Shown: positions 8,271 through 16,423 of the stretch, in pieces
Layout of the letters: every line of letters begins with the position of its first letter
Position numbering within the stretch: the first letter of the stretch is position 1
Source of the DNA: Streptomyces sp. CBMA152
GTDB taxonomy: Bacteria > Actinomycetota > Actinomycetes > Streptomycetales > Streptomycetaceae
NCBI RefSeq assembly: GCF_014596475.1
Contig: NZ_MECJ01000015.1
Location: 310,001 to 374,000, forward strand
Direction of reading: 5' to 3'
Length of the DNA: 64,000 nt
Translations under genes and position numbers: made by a program
The notes under the pieces: generated by a model
The model's input: only the letters and a program-made list of their open reading frames with translations
What the model was told of the DNA's origin: nothing
The model's database searches: none

Positions 8271-10358
8271 TCAGCGCGCCGCGGCGGCGAGAGATTCCCG
8301 GGCGGCGGCGGCCACGTGATCGGCGGTGAAGCCGAACTCGCGGAACAGGACCTTGCCGTCCGCCGAAGCGCCGAAGTGCTCCAGCGAGACGATGCGGCCC
8401 GCGTCGCCCACGTACCGGTGCCAGGTCAGGCCGATGCCGGCCTCGACCGCGACCCGGGCCTTGACCGACGGCGGCAGGACGCTGTCCTTGTACGCCTGGT
8501 CCTGCTCCTCGAACCACTCGACGCACGGCATCGAGACCACGCGGGTCGGGACGCCCGCGGCCTGCAGCTGCTCGCGCGCCTCGACGGCGAGCTGGACCTC
8601 GGAGCCGGTGCCGATGAGCACGACCTGGGCGTCGCCGCCTTCGGCGTCGAACAGGACGTAACCCCCCTTGGCGGCCGCCTCGTTGCGCTCGTACGTCGGC
8701 ACGCCCTGACGGGTCAGCACGAGGCCGTGCGGGGCCCCCTTGCCGAACACCTTGGTGTAGCGCTTGAGGATCTCGCGCCAGGCGATGACGGTCTCGTTGG
8801 CGTCCGCCGGGCGCACCACGTTGAGGCCCGGGATCGCGCGCAGCGAGGCCAGGTGCTCGACGGGCTGGTGGGTCGGGCCGTCCTCGCCCAGACCGATGGA
8901 GTCGTGCGTCCACACGTACGTCACCGGCAGGTGCATCAGCGCGGACAGACGTACGGCGTTGCGCATGTAGTCGGAGAACACCAGGAAGGTGCCGCCGAAG
9001 ATACGGGTGTTGCCGTGCAGCGCGATGCCGTTCATCTCGGCGGCCATCGAGTGCTCGCGGATGCCGAAGTGGATCGTGCGGCCGTACGGGTCGGCCTCCG
9101 GGAGCGGGTTGCCGACGGGCAGGAACGACGAGTTCTTGTCGATCGTCGTGTTGTTCGAGCCCGCGAGGTCGGCCGAGCCGCCCCACAGCTCGGGGATGAC
9201 CGCGCCCAGCGACTGGAGGATCTTGCCGGAGGCGGCGCGGGTGGCGACACCCTTGCCCGTCTCGAACTCCGGGAGCTGCTCCTCCCAGCCGGCCGGCAGC
9301 TCGCCCGCGGCGATGCGGTCGAACTCGGCGGCGCGCTCCGGGTTGGCGGTGCGCCAGGCGGCGAAGGACTTCTCCCACTCGCCGCGGGCCTCACGGCCGC
9401 GGTCCAGGGCGGCGCGGGTGTGCTCGATGACGCCGTCGGCGAGCTCGAAGGTCTTCTCCGGGTCGAAGCCCAGGACGCGCTTGGTCGCCGCGACCTCGTC
9501 GTCGCCGAGCGCCGAGCCGTGCGCGGCCTCGGTGTTCTGCGCGTTCGGGGCGGGCCAGGCGATGATCGAGCGCATCGCGATGAAGGAGGGGCGCCCGGTC
9601 TCGGCCTTGGCGGCCTCGATCGCGGTGTACAGCGCCTGCGGGTCGAGGTCGCCGTTCGCCTGCGGCTCGACGCGCTGGACGTGCCAGCCGTACGCCTCGT
9701 ACCGCTTCATGGTGTCTTCGGAGACGGCCGTCTCCGTGTCGCCCTCGATCGAGATGTGGTTGTCGTCCCACAGCAGGACCAGGTTGCCGAGCTTCTGGTG
9801 ACCGGCGAGCGAGGACGCCTCGGCGGAGATGCCCTCCTGGAGGCAGCCGTCGCCCGCGATCGCGAAGACGAAGTGGTCGAACGGGGAGGTGCCGGGGGCG
9901 GCCTCCGGGTCGAACAGGCCGCGCTCGTAGCGGGCGGCCATGGCCATGCCCACGGCGTTGGCGACACCCTGGCCCAGCGGGCCGGTGGTCGTCTCGACGC
10001 CCTTGGTGTGGCCGTACTCCGGGTGGCCGGGGGTCTTGGAACCCCAGGTCCGGAACGCCTTGAGGTCATCGAGCTCCAGGCCGTACCCGGCCAGGTAGAG
10101 CTGGATGTAGAGCGTGAGGGACGAGTGGCCCGCGGACAGCACGAAGCGGTCGCGGCCGGTCCAGTCCGGGTCCGCCGGGTCGTGGCGCATCACCTTCTGG
10201 AAGAGGGTGTACGCGGCCGGGGACAGGCTCATCGCCGTACCAGGATGGCCGTTGCCGACCTTCTGTACAGCATCCGCGGCCAGTACGCGGCCGTTGTCGA
10301 CGGCCCTCTGGTCCAGTTCGGTCCACTCGAGGTCTGTGGTGGTCGGCTTGGTGCTCAC
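8271..10358 (-). CDS. tkt: transketolase
   Basis: The 695-aa thiamine-diphosphate enzyme moves two-carbon units between pentose and other sugar phosphates. It shows VGNGHPGTAMS near residue 35, the TPP-binding GDGCLQEGISAEA near residue 160, and the pyrimidine-domain motif FGIREHSMAAEMNGI. The GTG start at 10358 gives MSTKPTTTDLEWTELD. It is the first gene of the leftward pentose-phosphate operon, 35 bases before tal, and is divergent from ctaB across 362 bases. Confidence 0.96.
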   Translation of the reverse strand: MSTKPTTTDLEWTELDQRAVDNGRVLAADAVQKVGNGHPGTAMSLSPAAYTLFQKVMRHDPADPDWTGRDRFVLSAGHSSLTLYIQLYLAGYGLELDDLKAFRTWGSKTPGHPEYGHTKGVETTTGPLGQGVANAVGMAMAARYERGLFDPEAAPGTSPFDHFVFAIAGDGCLQEGISAEASSLAGHQKLGNLVLLWDDNHISIEGDTETAVSEDTMKRYEAYGWHVQRVEPQANGDLDPQALYTAIEAAKAETGRPSFIAMRSIIAWPAPNAQNTEAAHGSALGDDEVAATKRVLGFDPEKTFELADGVIEHTRAALDRGREARGEWEKSFAAWRTANPERAAEFDRIAAGELPAGWEEQLPEFETGKGVATRAASGKILQSLGAVIPELWGGSADLAGSNNTTIDKNSSFLPVGNPLPEADPYGRTIHFGIREHSMAAEMNGIALHGNTRIFGGTFLVFSDYMRNAVRLSALMHLPVTYVWTHDSIGLGEDGPTHQPVEHLASLRAIPGLNVVRPADANETVIAWREILKRYTKVFGKGAPHGLVLTRQGVPTYERNEAAAKGGYVLFDAEGGDAQVVLIGTGSEVQLAVEAREQLQAAGVPTRVVSMPCVEWFEEQDQAYKDSVLPPSVKARVAVEAGIGLTWHRYVGDAGRIVSLEHFGASADGKVLFREFGFTADHVAAAARESLAAAAR

Positions 10359-10720
10359 CCTGAGTCAGGGCTCCTCTCCACATGGTGAATCCCGGTGTCT
10401 GAGGGCGCACCGGGCGCTGTCGAGCCTACCCCCGCCGGAACGCTCAATTTTTCGAGTGCCCGCTGGTTGGGACGCACACATCAAGAGTGCCCGGAAGTGC
10501 TCATTTGCGCCTCATGGCGAAGTCGCCCGGAGGTCATGGCGAAGTCGCGGCGACCCGCCCCCAACACGAGCCCACCCCCGCGAAGGGCGGCGTATCGGCA
10601 ACGTCTAGAGTGGCGTGGTACGCGCAAGTCTTTACCGGGCCTTCACGCCCGGAAACGTGCCGGGCCCAGCCCTTTCTTGGTTGCCCGGGACTTGCTGGGA
10701 ATTCTCTGTCAGGGGTGTGC
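10359..10720. promoter_or_regulatory. divergent intergenic region, tkt and ctaB
   Basis: This 362-base gap separates leftward tkt from rightward ctaB and must hold both promoters. Visible are a pair of 15-bp direct repeats (TCATGGCGAAGTCGC at 10512 and 10534, 22 bases apart) and a possible rightward -10 TAGAGT at 10606-10611. A TTTTTC-containing stretch near 10450 is AT-rich for this genome. No credible gene was found; open frames running into ctaB lack a ribosome site. Confidence 0.45.
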
Positions 10721-11668
10721 GTGACGGCCGTCGAGTCCCGACCCGCAGGGGTCGTCTTGACTCCCAGCCCGGGGGGCCATCGGCCGTTCGGGGCCCGTGT
10801 CAAGGCGTTCGTGGCACTGACCAAGCCGCGGATCATCGAACTGCTGCTGATCACCACCATTCCGGTGATGTTCCTGGCCGAGCAGGGCGTGCCGTCGCTG
10901 TGGCTGGTGGTGGCGACCACCGTCGGCGGCTATCTCTCGGCCGGCGGCGCCAACGCGCTGAACATGTACATCGACCGCGACATCGACGCGCTGATGGACC
11001 GCACCTCGCAGCGGCCGCTGGTCACCGGCATGGTGTCGCCGCGCGAGTGCCTGGCCTTCGGCCTCACCCTCGGCGTCGTCTCCACCGTGTGGTTCGGACT
11101 GCTCGTCAACTGGCTGTCCGCCGCGCTGTCGCTCGGTGCGCTGCTCTTCTACGTCGTCGTCTACACGATGCTCCTGAAGCGCCGCACCTCGCAGAACATC
11201 GTCTGGGGCGGCATCGCCGGCTGTCTGCCGGTCCTCATCGGCTGGTCGTCGGTGACGAACTCGATGTCGTGGGCGCCGGTCATCCTCTTCCTCGTCATGT
11301 TCTTCTGGACGCCGCCGCACTACTGGCCGCTGTCGATGAAGGTGAAGGACGACTACGCGCGCGTGGGCGTGCCGATGCTGCCGGTCGTCGCCTCCAACAA
11401 GGTCGTCGCCAAGCAGATCGTCCTCTACAGCTGGGTGATGGTCGCGGTCTCGCTGCTGCTCACCCCGCTCGGCTACACCGGCTGGTTCTACACGTCGGTG
11501 GCGCTGCTCGCGGGCGCCTTCTGGCTGTGGGAGGCGCACGGGCTGCAGACCCGCGCCAAGGCCGAGGTGACGGGCGCCAAGCTCAAGGAGATGCGCCTGT
11601 TCCACTGGTCCATCACCTATGTGTCGCTGCTGTTCGTGGCGGTGGCCGTGGACCCGTTCCTGCGCTGA
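10721..11668 (+). CDS. ctaB: haem O synthase (protohaem IX farnesyltransferase)
   Basis: The 315-aa membrane enzyme of the UbiA family attaches a farnesyl group to haem B to make haem O for cytochrome oxidase. The first aspartate-rich motif NMYIDRDIDALMDRTSQRP (residues near 80) and the DDYARVGVPMLPVV loop are intact, with about eight hydrophobic segments. The GTG at 10721 is preferred because AGGGG ends 5 bases before it; a GTG two codons earlier is possible. The haem A synthase ctaA lies 1.6 kb downstream on the other strand. Confidence 0.95.
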   Translation: MTAVESRPAGVVLTPSPGGHRPFGARVKAFVALTKPRIIELLLITTIPVMFLAEQGVPSLWLVVATTVGGYLSAGGANALNMYIDRDIDALMDRTSQRPLVTGMVSPRECLAFGLTLGVVSTVWFGLLVNWLSAALSLGALLFYVVVYTMLLKRRTSQNIVWGGIAGCLPVLIGWSSVTNSMSWAPVILFLVMFFWTPPHYWPLSMKVKDDYARVGVPMLPVVASNKVVAKQIVLYSWVMVAVSLLLTPLGYTGWFYTSVALLAGAFWLWEAHGLQTRAKAEVTGAKLKEMRLFHWSITYVSLLFVAVAVDPFLR

Positions 11669-11685
11669 TCACCAGTACTTTCGCC

Positions 11686-11727
11686 GACGGGCGGAACGCG
11701 TGGCACAGACCACGCGTTCCGCCCGTC
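11686..11727. terminator. terminator hairpin after ctaB
   Basis: A perfect 18-bp stem with a 6-base loop: the left arm at 11686-11703 begins GACGGGCGGAAC and the right arm is at 11710-11727. It lies 17 bases after the ctaB stop and before the next gene, which reads the same way. Confidence 0.88.
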
Positions 11728-11761
11728 GCGCGTTGATCTACTCGCGAGTAGCATCCTGCAC

Positions 11762-12112
11762 ATGGCAGAGACCGCAGACACCCAGGTTGACGAGAAGCAG
11801 ACCGCCAAGGCCGAGCGACGGGCCACCACGCTCGCCAAGCAGATCGGCCACTTCGCCAAGGAGCACGGCGGCGCCGAGGGCCAGGTGGCGTACATCGGCC
11901 AGAAGGGCGCGCGGATCGTGCTCGTCGGCGAGGACGGCGGCTGGGGCGACCTGGTGGCCCCCACGTACGAGATCGCGCGCAGCGCCGTGGAGAAGGCCGG
12001 GATCACCGTCCACGACGACTTCGACGGCGAGTTCGCGGCGAAGGTGAAGACCGGGCGCTACGAGTGGACCCGGATGGCGGGCCTCCAGCTCGGCGGGCCG
12101 AAGAACGCCTGA
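11762..12112 (+). CDS. conserved actinobacterial protein of unknown function
   Basis: The 116-aa product starts MAETADTQVDEKQTAKAERR. It has a charged, Lys/Glu-rich N-terminus, then a compact alpha/beta-looking core (QVAYIGQKGARIVLVGEDGG) and a C-terminal KTGRYEWTRMAGLQLG. No signal peptide, membrane segment or catalytic motif is visible. It stands alone between the ctaB terminator and the amidohydrolase leader. I recognise the type only as a small conserved Streptomyces protein. Confidence 0.75.
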   Translation: MAETADTQVDEKQTAKAERRATTLAKQIGHFAKEHGGAEGQVAYIGQKGARIVLVGEDGGWGDLVAPTYEIARSAVEKAGITVHDDFDGEFAAKVKTGRYEWTRMAGLQLGGPKNA

Positions 12113-12145
12113 TCCCACAAGGCGAACATACGGCCAGCAACACTG

Positions 12146-12202
12146 ATCCGGGACTCACCCGTTAGGAGGGGTGGAAGCACATCCACCCAGGGAGTCCCGG
12201 AT
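12146..12202 (+). promoter_or_regulatory. nested hairpin over the amidohydrolase start
   Basis: An outer 11-bp inverted repeat (ATCCGGGACTC at 12146-12156, complement at 12192-12202) encloses an inner 7-bp hairpin (GGGTGGA at 12169-12175, complement at 12182-12188). The right outer arm covers the GGAG ribosome site and the first two bases of the ATG at 12201. In RNA this would hide the start. It could equally serve as a terminator for the upstream gene. Confidence 0.5.
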
Positions 12203-13304
12203 GATCGACGCTGTGCCCCCACCGGACCTGGTGGACCAGTGCTGCCACGGAGTGCTCCGTACGGAGCTGGGGCTCGGCACCTTCGAGACGCAGCTCGGCC
12301 GGACCGGCGGCCCGCCCGCCCCCGGCACCACGTTCTTCGACACCCAGACCGGCTTCGCGGTGCGCCGCTGGTGCCCGCCGCTGCTGGGCCTCGACGCGCA
12401 CTGCGCCCCGGCCCGCTATCTCGCCCGCCGACGTGAACTGGGCGTCCTGGAGACCGGCCGGCGGCTGCTGCGCGGCTCGGGGATCTCCACCTATCTGGTG
12501 GACACGGGCCTGCCCGGGGATCTGACCGGGCCGGGCGAGATCGCCGCCGCCGGGGCCGCCGACGCCCATGAGATCGTCCGGCTCGAACTCCTCGCCGAGC
12601 AGGTCGCCGACACCTCGGGCACCGTCGACTCCTTCCTCGCCAACCTCGCCGAGGCTGTGCACACCGCGGCCGCCTCCGCCGTCGCGTTCGTCTCCGTCTC
12701 GGCCGTGCGCCAAGGCCTCGACGCCGATCCGCCGGGCCCGGGCGAGGTGCGCGGCGCGGCGGGCCGCTGGCTCACCCGGCGCCGCATCCAGGAGCCCCTG
12801 GAGGACCCCGTGCTGCTGCGGCATGTGCTGTGGAGCGCGGTGGCGTCCGGGCGGCCGCTCCAGCTGAGGCTCGGCATGGACGACCCGACCGGGCTCGCCG
12901 CGTTCGCGGCCGCGACCAACGGTCTGGGCACGGATCTGGTGCTGCTGCACGGCTATCCGTACCACCGCCAGGCCGCCCATCTGGCGAGCGTCTTCCCGCA
13001 TGTGTACGCGGATGTGGGCCCAGCCCTGGTGCGTACGGGCGCGCGGGCCGCCGACGTACTGGCGGAGCTGCTGGAGCTCGCGCCGTTCGGGAAGCTGCTC
13101 TACTCCAGCGGCGCGCGCGGGCTGCCCGAGCTGCACGTGGTGAGCGCGCGCCTGTTCACCCAGGCCCTGAGCCGGGTCCTGGGGGCGTGGGTCGCCGAGG
13201 GCGCGTGGGCGCGTACGGACGCGGAGCGGGTCGCCGCGATGGTCGCGGCGGGCAACGCGCGACGGGTGTACGGGCTGTCAGGCGCGGGTGAGAGCCGGGT
13301 CTGA
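12201..13304 (+). CDS. amidohydrolase-family protein with altered metal-site residues
   Basis: The 367-aa protein has the fold signature of the amidohydrolase-2/FluG-like family. The C-terminal part reads LLHGYPYHRQAAHLASVFPHV, then FGKLLYSSGARGLPELH, where the family usually has an SSDA-type metal aspartate; here it is Gly. The N-terminal site reads LVDQCCHGV, where the usual HxH is CxH. It may bind metal differently or have lost hydrolysis. The ATG at 12201 has GGAG 7 bases upstream. Its last 27 bases overlap the end of ctaA on the other strand. Confidence 0.7.
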   Translation: MIDAVPPPDLVDQCCHGVLRTELGLGTFETQLGRTGGPPAPGTTFFDTQTGFAVRRWCPPLLGLDAHCAPARYLARRRELGVLETGRRLLRGSGISTYLVDTGLPGDLTGPGEIAAAGAADAHEIVRLELLAEQVADTSGTVDSFLANLAEAVHTAAASAVAFVSVSAVRQGLDADPPGPGEVRGAAGRWLTRRRIQEPLEDPVLLRHVLWSAVASGRPLQLRLGMDDPTGLAAFAAATNGLGTDLVLLHGYPYHRQAAHLASVFPHVYADVGPALVRTGARAADVLAELLELAPFGKLLYSSGARGLPELHVVSARLFTQALSRVLGAWVAEGAWARTDAERVAAMVAAGNARRVYGLSGAGESRV

Positions 13305-14273
13305 CTGGGCCGGGATCGGCGCGGTCGCGTCCGGGCGCTCGCGCAGCGACAGCAGGACGCGCACCACGGCGATCCACACCAGGCACGAGCCGAACATGTG
13401 CAGCGCGACCAGGGCTTCCGGGGTCTTCATGAAGTACTGCACATAGCCCACGACACCCTGCGACATCAGCACCAGGAACAGGTCCCGGGCGCGGTTGCGC
13501 GGGCCGACCGGGGCGTCGACCGCCTTCAGGACGAACCAGAGCGCGACCGTGAGCGCCACCACGACCCACGCGAGGTCCGCGTGGAGCTGGCTGATCATGG
13601 TCCAGTTGAGCGGGATGCGCTCGACGTCGCTGGAGTCGCCCGCGTGCCGCCCGGCGCCGGTGACGACCGTGCCGACCGCGACCAGCGCGCCCGCCGCGGC
13701 CACCAGCAGCCAGGTCAGCTGCACCACGGCCTTGCCCACCAGCGGGCGCGGCGCGCCGTCGCCCTCACGGGTGCGCTGCCAGGTCAGCATCGCGATCGTG
13801 AGCAGCGCGGTGGAGAGCAGGAAGTGGGCCGCGACGGTGTACGGGTTGAGGCCGACCAGGACGACGATGCCGCCCAGGATCGCGTTGCCCATGACCACCC
13901 AGAACTGGGCCCAGCCGAGCCGGGTGACGCCGGTGCGCCACGGCTTGGCCGCGCGGGCCGCGACGATGGCCCAGCCGACCGCCGCGCACAGGACGTACGT
14001 CAGCATCCGGTTGCCGAACTCGACGGCGCTGTGGAAGTTCATCGCGCTGGTCGGCGTCAGGCTCTGGTCGGTGCACTTGGGCCAGGTCGGGCAGCCGAGC
14101 CCGGACCCGGTCAGCCGCACCGCGCCGCCGGTCACCACGATGACGACGGCCATGACGACGGCGGACAGCGCCGCGCGCTGGACGGTCCGCGGCGACGGGG
14201 TCCACCGCTCGGCGATGAAGGCGAGCGGGTTGCGCACCGCCTGAGCCACATCGGCTCGGGTCACGTTCGGCAT
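13278..14273 (-). CDS. ctaA: haem A synthase (COX15/CtaA family)
   Basis: The 331-aa membrane protein oxidises the methyl group of haem O to make haem A. It has about eight hydrophobic segments. The N-terminal loop TGGAVRLTGSGLGCPTWPKC has the Cys pair and glycines of the family, and histidines at EFGNRMLTY, AAHFLLSTALL and LHADLAW are in the expected helix positions. The start MPNVTRAD at 14273 is chosen over an ATG 10 codons earlier. It works after CtaB in the same pathway. Confidence 0.92.
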   Translation of the reverse strand: MPNVTRADVAQAVRNPLAFIAERWTPSPRTVQRAALSAVVMAVVIVVTGGAVRLTGSGLGCPTWPKCTDQSLTPTSAMNFHSAVEFGNRMLTYVLCAAVGWAIVAARAAKPWRTGVTRLGWAQFWVVMGNAILGGIVVLVGLNPYTVAAHFLLSTALLTIAMLTWQRTREGDGAPRPLVGKAVVQLTWLLVAAAGALVAVGTVVTGAGRHAGDSSDVERIPLNWTMISQLHADLAWVVVALTVALWFVLKAVDAPVGPRNRARDLFLVLMSQGVVGYVQYFMKTPEALVALHMFGSCLVWIAVVRVLLSLRERPDATAPIPAQSDPALTRA

Positions 14274-14344
14274 GGGCTCTATCGTAGGGGGCCGTTTGTG
14301 CATGTTTTCACGAGGGGGGCTCCCGCCGCCGGGACCCCTTGTTT

Positions 14345-14400
14345 CCAGCGGAAGCGGGGCTCACTCTCAGCGGGAGAGGGGCTCACTCCCAGCGGAAGAA
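14345..14400. repeat. short tandem duplication of the ABC permease gene end
   Basis: Reading leftward, the last codons and stop of the ABC permease gene (CCGCTGGGAGTGAGCCCC) are repeated imperfectly once and then half again, with a unit of about 22 bases, so the intergenic space to ctaA is partly made of copies of the gene end. Confidence 0.55.
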
Positions 14401-15150
14401 CTTCGCCGCCGCGCCGAGGCCGAGCACCGTCCAGACCGCCAGGATCCCGAGGTCGCCCCACGGCATGGCCGCGCCGTGCTGGAGCACGTCCCGCAGGCCG
14501 TCCGAGAGCGCGGAGATGGGCAGCAGGCCGAGCGCGTCCTGCACCCCGCCCGGGAACTTGTCCATCGGCACGATGACCCCGCCGCCGACGAGCAGCAGCA
14601 GGAACACCAGGTTGGCCCCGGCCAGCGTCGCCTCGGCCTTCAGCGTGCCCGCCATCAGCAGCCCGAGCCCGGAGAACGCGGCCGTGCCGAGCACCATGAG
14701 CAGCAGCACCGCGAACGGGTTGCCGTGCGGCGACCAGCCGAGCGCGAAGGCGATCACGGTGAGCAGGATGATCTGGAGCACCTCGGTGACCAGCACCGAC
14801 AGCGTCTTCGCGGTCATCAGCGCCCAGCGCGGCAGCGGCGAGGCGCCGAGCCGCTTGAGCACCCCGTAACGACGCTCGAAGCCGGTGGCGATGGCCTGGC
14901 CGGTAAAGGCGGTGGACATCACCGCGAGCGCCAGGATGCCCGGGGTCAGGAAGTCCACCGACTTGCCCTTGCCGGTGTCGATGATGTCGACGGCGCTGAA
15001 CAGGACGAGCAGCAGCGCCGGGATGATCACCGTCAGGAGCAGCTGCTCGCCGTTGCGCAGCAGCATCCGCGTTTCCAGCGCGGTCTGCGCCTTGATCATC
15101 CGGCCGACGGGGGCCGCCCCCGGGTTCGGCGTGTACGTACCGGCACTCAT
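14383..15150 (-). CDS. ABC-2 type transporter permease
   Basis: The 255-aa integral membrane protein has six hydrophobic segments and the ABC-2 hallmark FLTPGILALAVMSTAFTGQA, followed by RRYGVLKRLGASPLPRWAL. With the preceding ATPase it forms an exporter of the drug/lipid type; the substrate is unknown. Its ATG overlaps the ATPase stop by one base (TGATG), so the two are coupled. Confidence 0.9.
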   Translation of the reverse strand: MSAGTYTPNPGAAPVGRMIKAQTALETRMLLRNGEQLLLTVIIPALLLVLFSAVDIIDTGKGKSVDFLTPGILALAVMSTAFTGQAIATGFERRYGVLKRLGASPLPRWALMTAKTLSVLVTEVLQIILLTVIAFALGWSPHGNPFAVLLLMVLGTAAFSGLGLLMAGTLKAEATLAGANLVFLLLLVGGGVIVPMDKFPGGVQDALGLLPISALSDGLRDVLQHGAAMPWGDLGILAVWTVLGLGAAAKFFRWE

Positions 15151-16073
15151 CAGCGCAGCTCCCTGCCGGTCAGCTCCAAAAAAACGTCTTCGAGGGTGTG
15201 GCGCTCGACAGAGATCCCGTCGGGCATCACCCCGTGCTGCGCGCACCACGAGGTCACGGTGGCCAGCAGCTGCGGGTCGACGGTGCCGCTGATGCGGTAG
15301 GCGCCCGCGGTGAGCTCGGCGGCGGCGGTGCCGTCGGGCAGCGCCTTGAGGAGGGAGGCGAGGTCCAGGCCCGGGCGGCCGGTGAAGCGCAGGGTGTTCT
15401 CGGCGCCGCCCTTGCACAGCGTCTCGGGCGAGCCCTGGGCGACGACCTTGCCCGCGTCGACGATGGCGACGTCGTCGGCGAGCTGCTCGGCCTCGTCCAT
15501 GAAGTGCGTGGTGAGGACCACCGAGACGCCGTCGGCGCGCAGCTCCCGTACGAGGTCCCAGGTGGAGCGGCGGGCCTGCGGGTCCAGGCCCGCGGTCGGC
15601 TCGTCCAGGAAGACCAGTTCGGGGCGGCCGACCACGGCCATGGCGAGCGCGAGGCGCTGCTGCTGGCCGCCGGAGAGCCGGCGGTAGGTGGTGCGGCCGC
15701 AGCTCTCCAGGCCCAGGCGCTCGATCAGCGTGGGCACGTCCAGCGGGTGGGCGTGGAGGGTGGCCATGTGGCGCAGCATCTCCTCGGCGCGGGCGCCGGA
15801 GTAGACGCCGCCGGACTGGAGCATCACGCCGATGCGCGGGCGCAGCTGTTCGGCCTGGGTGACCGGGTCGAGGCCGAGGACGCGGACGGTGCCCGCGTCC
15901 GGTCGGCGGTAGCCCTCGCAGGTCTCGATCGTGGTGGTCTTGCCGGCACCGTTGGGGCCGAGGACGGCGGTGACGGTACCGGCGGCGACGCGCAGGTCGA
16001 GGCCGTCGACGGCGGTCTTCGATCCGTACCGTTTCACCAGGTTGGTCACCTGGACGACGGGCTCGCTCTTCAT
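15150..16073 (-). CDS. ABC transporter ATP-binding protein
   Basis: The 307-aa ATPase shows Walker A GPNGAGKTT near residue 40, the signature LSGGQQQRLALA near 135, Walker B LVFLDEPTAGLDP near 155 and the switch His in TTHFMDEAEQ. A C-terminal domain of about 90 residues follows and ends in HTLEDVFLELTGREL, typical of DrrA/ABC-2 exporters. It is first in a two-gene leftward operon and faces sufR across 350 bases. Confidence 0.93.
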   Translation of the reverse strand: MKSEPVVQVTNLVKRYGSKTAVDGLDLRVAAGTVTAVLGPNGAGKTTTIETCEGYRRPDAGTVRVLGLDPVTQAEQLRPRIGVMLQSGGVYSGARAEEMLRHMATLHAHPLDVPTLIERLGLESCGRTTYRRLSGGQQQRLALAMAVVGRPELVFLDEPTAGLDPQARRSTWDLVRELRADGVSVVLTTHFMDEAEQLADDVAIVDAGKVVAQGSPETLCKGGAENTLRFTGRPGLDLASLLKALPDGTAAAELTAGAYRISGTVDPQLLATVTSWCAQHGVMPDGISVERHTLEDVFLELTGRELR

Positions 16074-16334
16074 GACGGGCAAGTCTAGGCAGCGCGGGAA
16101 GGGGTCCGGACCGTGGGGCGGGGGTCGTACGGAGGCACGGACGCGCGGATGCGTGACCTTTGATTTCCGGCCATCGCGGGGCCCCGCCGAGCCCCTCGGC
16201 GACCCGGCCGAAAGTGATCGCCCACGGGTAGCCGAAAAGCGTCCCGGCGCGGCCATACGTCGAGGTCAAACCGGTCGCCGGGGTCCATTTCGAGGATGTC
16301 TCAATTGATCGATCAAAGATCGTTTCCGCAGGTC

Positions 16335-16354
16335 ACCTTAGGTATGCCTAAGTG
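16335..16354. promoter_or_regulatory. inverted repeat, possible iron box or SufR operator
   Basis: TTAGG TATG CCTAA lies inside CACC...GTG. It matches 13 of 19 positions of the DtxR/IdeR/DmdR iron-box consensus as I know it. It lies about 35 bases upstream of the proposed -35 of sufR, so it could bind an iron regulator or be the autoregulatory SufR site. Which protein binds cannot be read from sequence. Confidence 0.5.
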
Positions 16355-16387
16355 ATGCACCGCACCGTTCGGTGATCGGGACGTGGC

Positions 16388-16417
16388 TTGTCAGGCTCTG
16401 AGGAATTACGCAACAAT
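16388..16417 (+). promoter_or_regulatory. probable sufR promoter, leaderless transcript
   Basis: TTGTCA at 16388-16393 is followed after 18 bases by AACAAT at 16412-16417. The expected transcription start falls at or next to the GTG at 16424, and that GTG has no clear ribosome site, which fits a leaderless mRNA. Confidence 0.45.
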
Positions 16418-16423
16418 GGTGTT

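Larger units (their letters stand above)
16074..16423. promoter_or_regulatory. divergent control region of the ABC exporter and the suf operon
   Basis: No gene is credible in these 350 bases. The right half is unusually AT-rich. It contains a 12-bp perfect palindrome TTGATCGATCAA at 16305-16316, the iron-box-like inverted repeat at 16335-16354 and a promoter for sufR at 16388-16417 (both listed separately). Confidence 0.5.

Noticed and set aside
10487..10720. An N-terminal extension of ctaB
   Set aside because: The extra 78 codons have no ribosome site, cover the control region and do not look like the family start.
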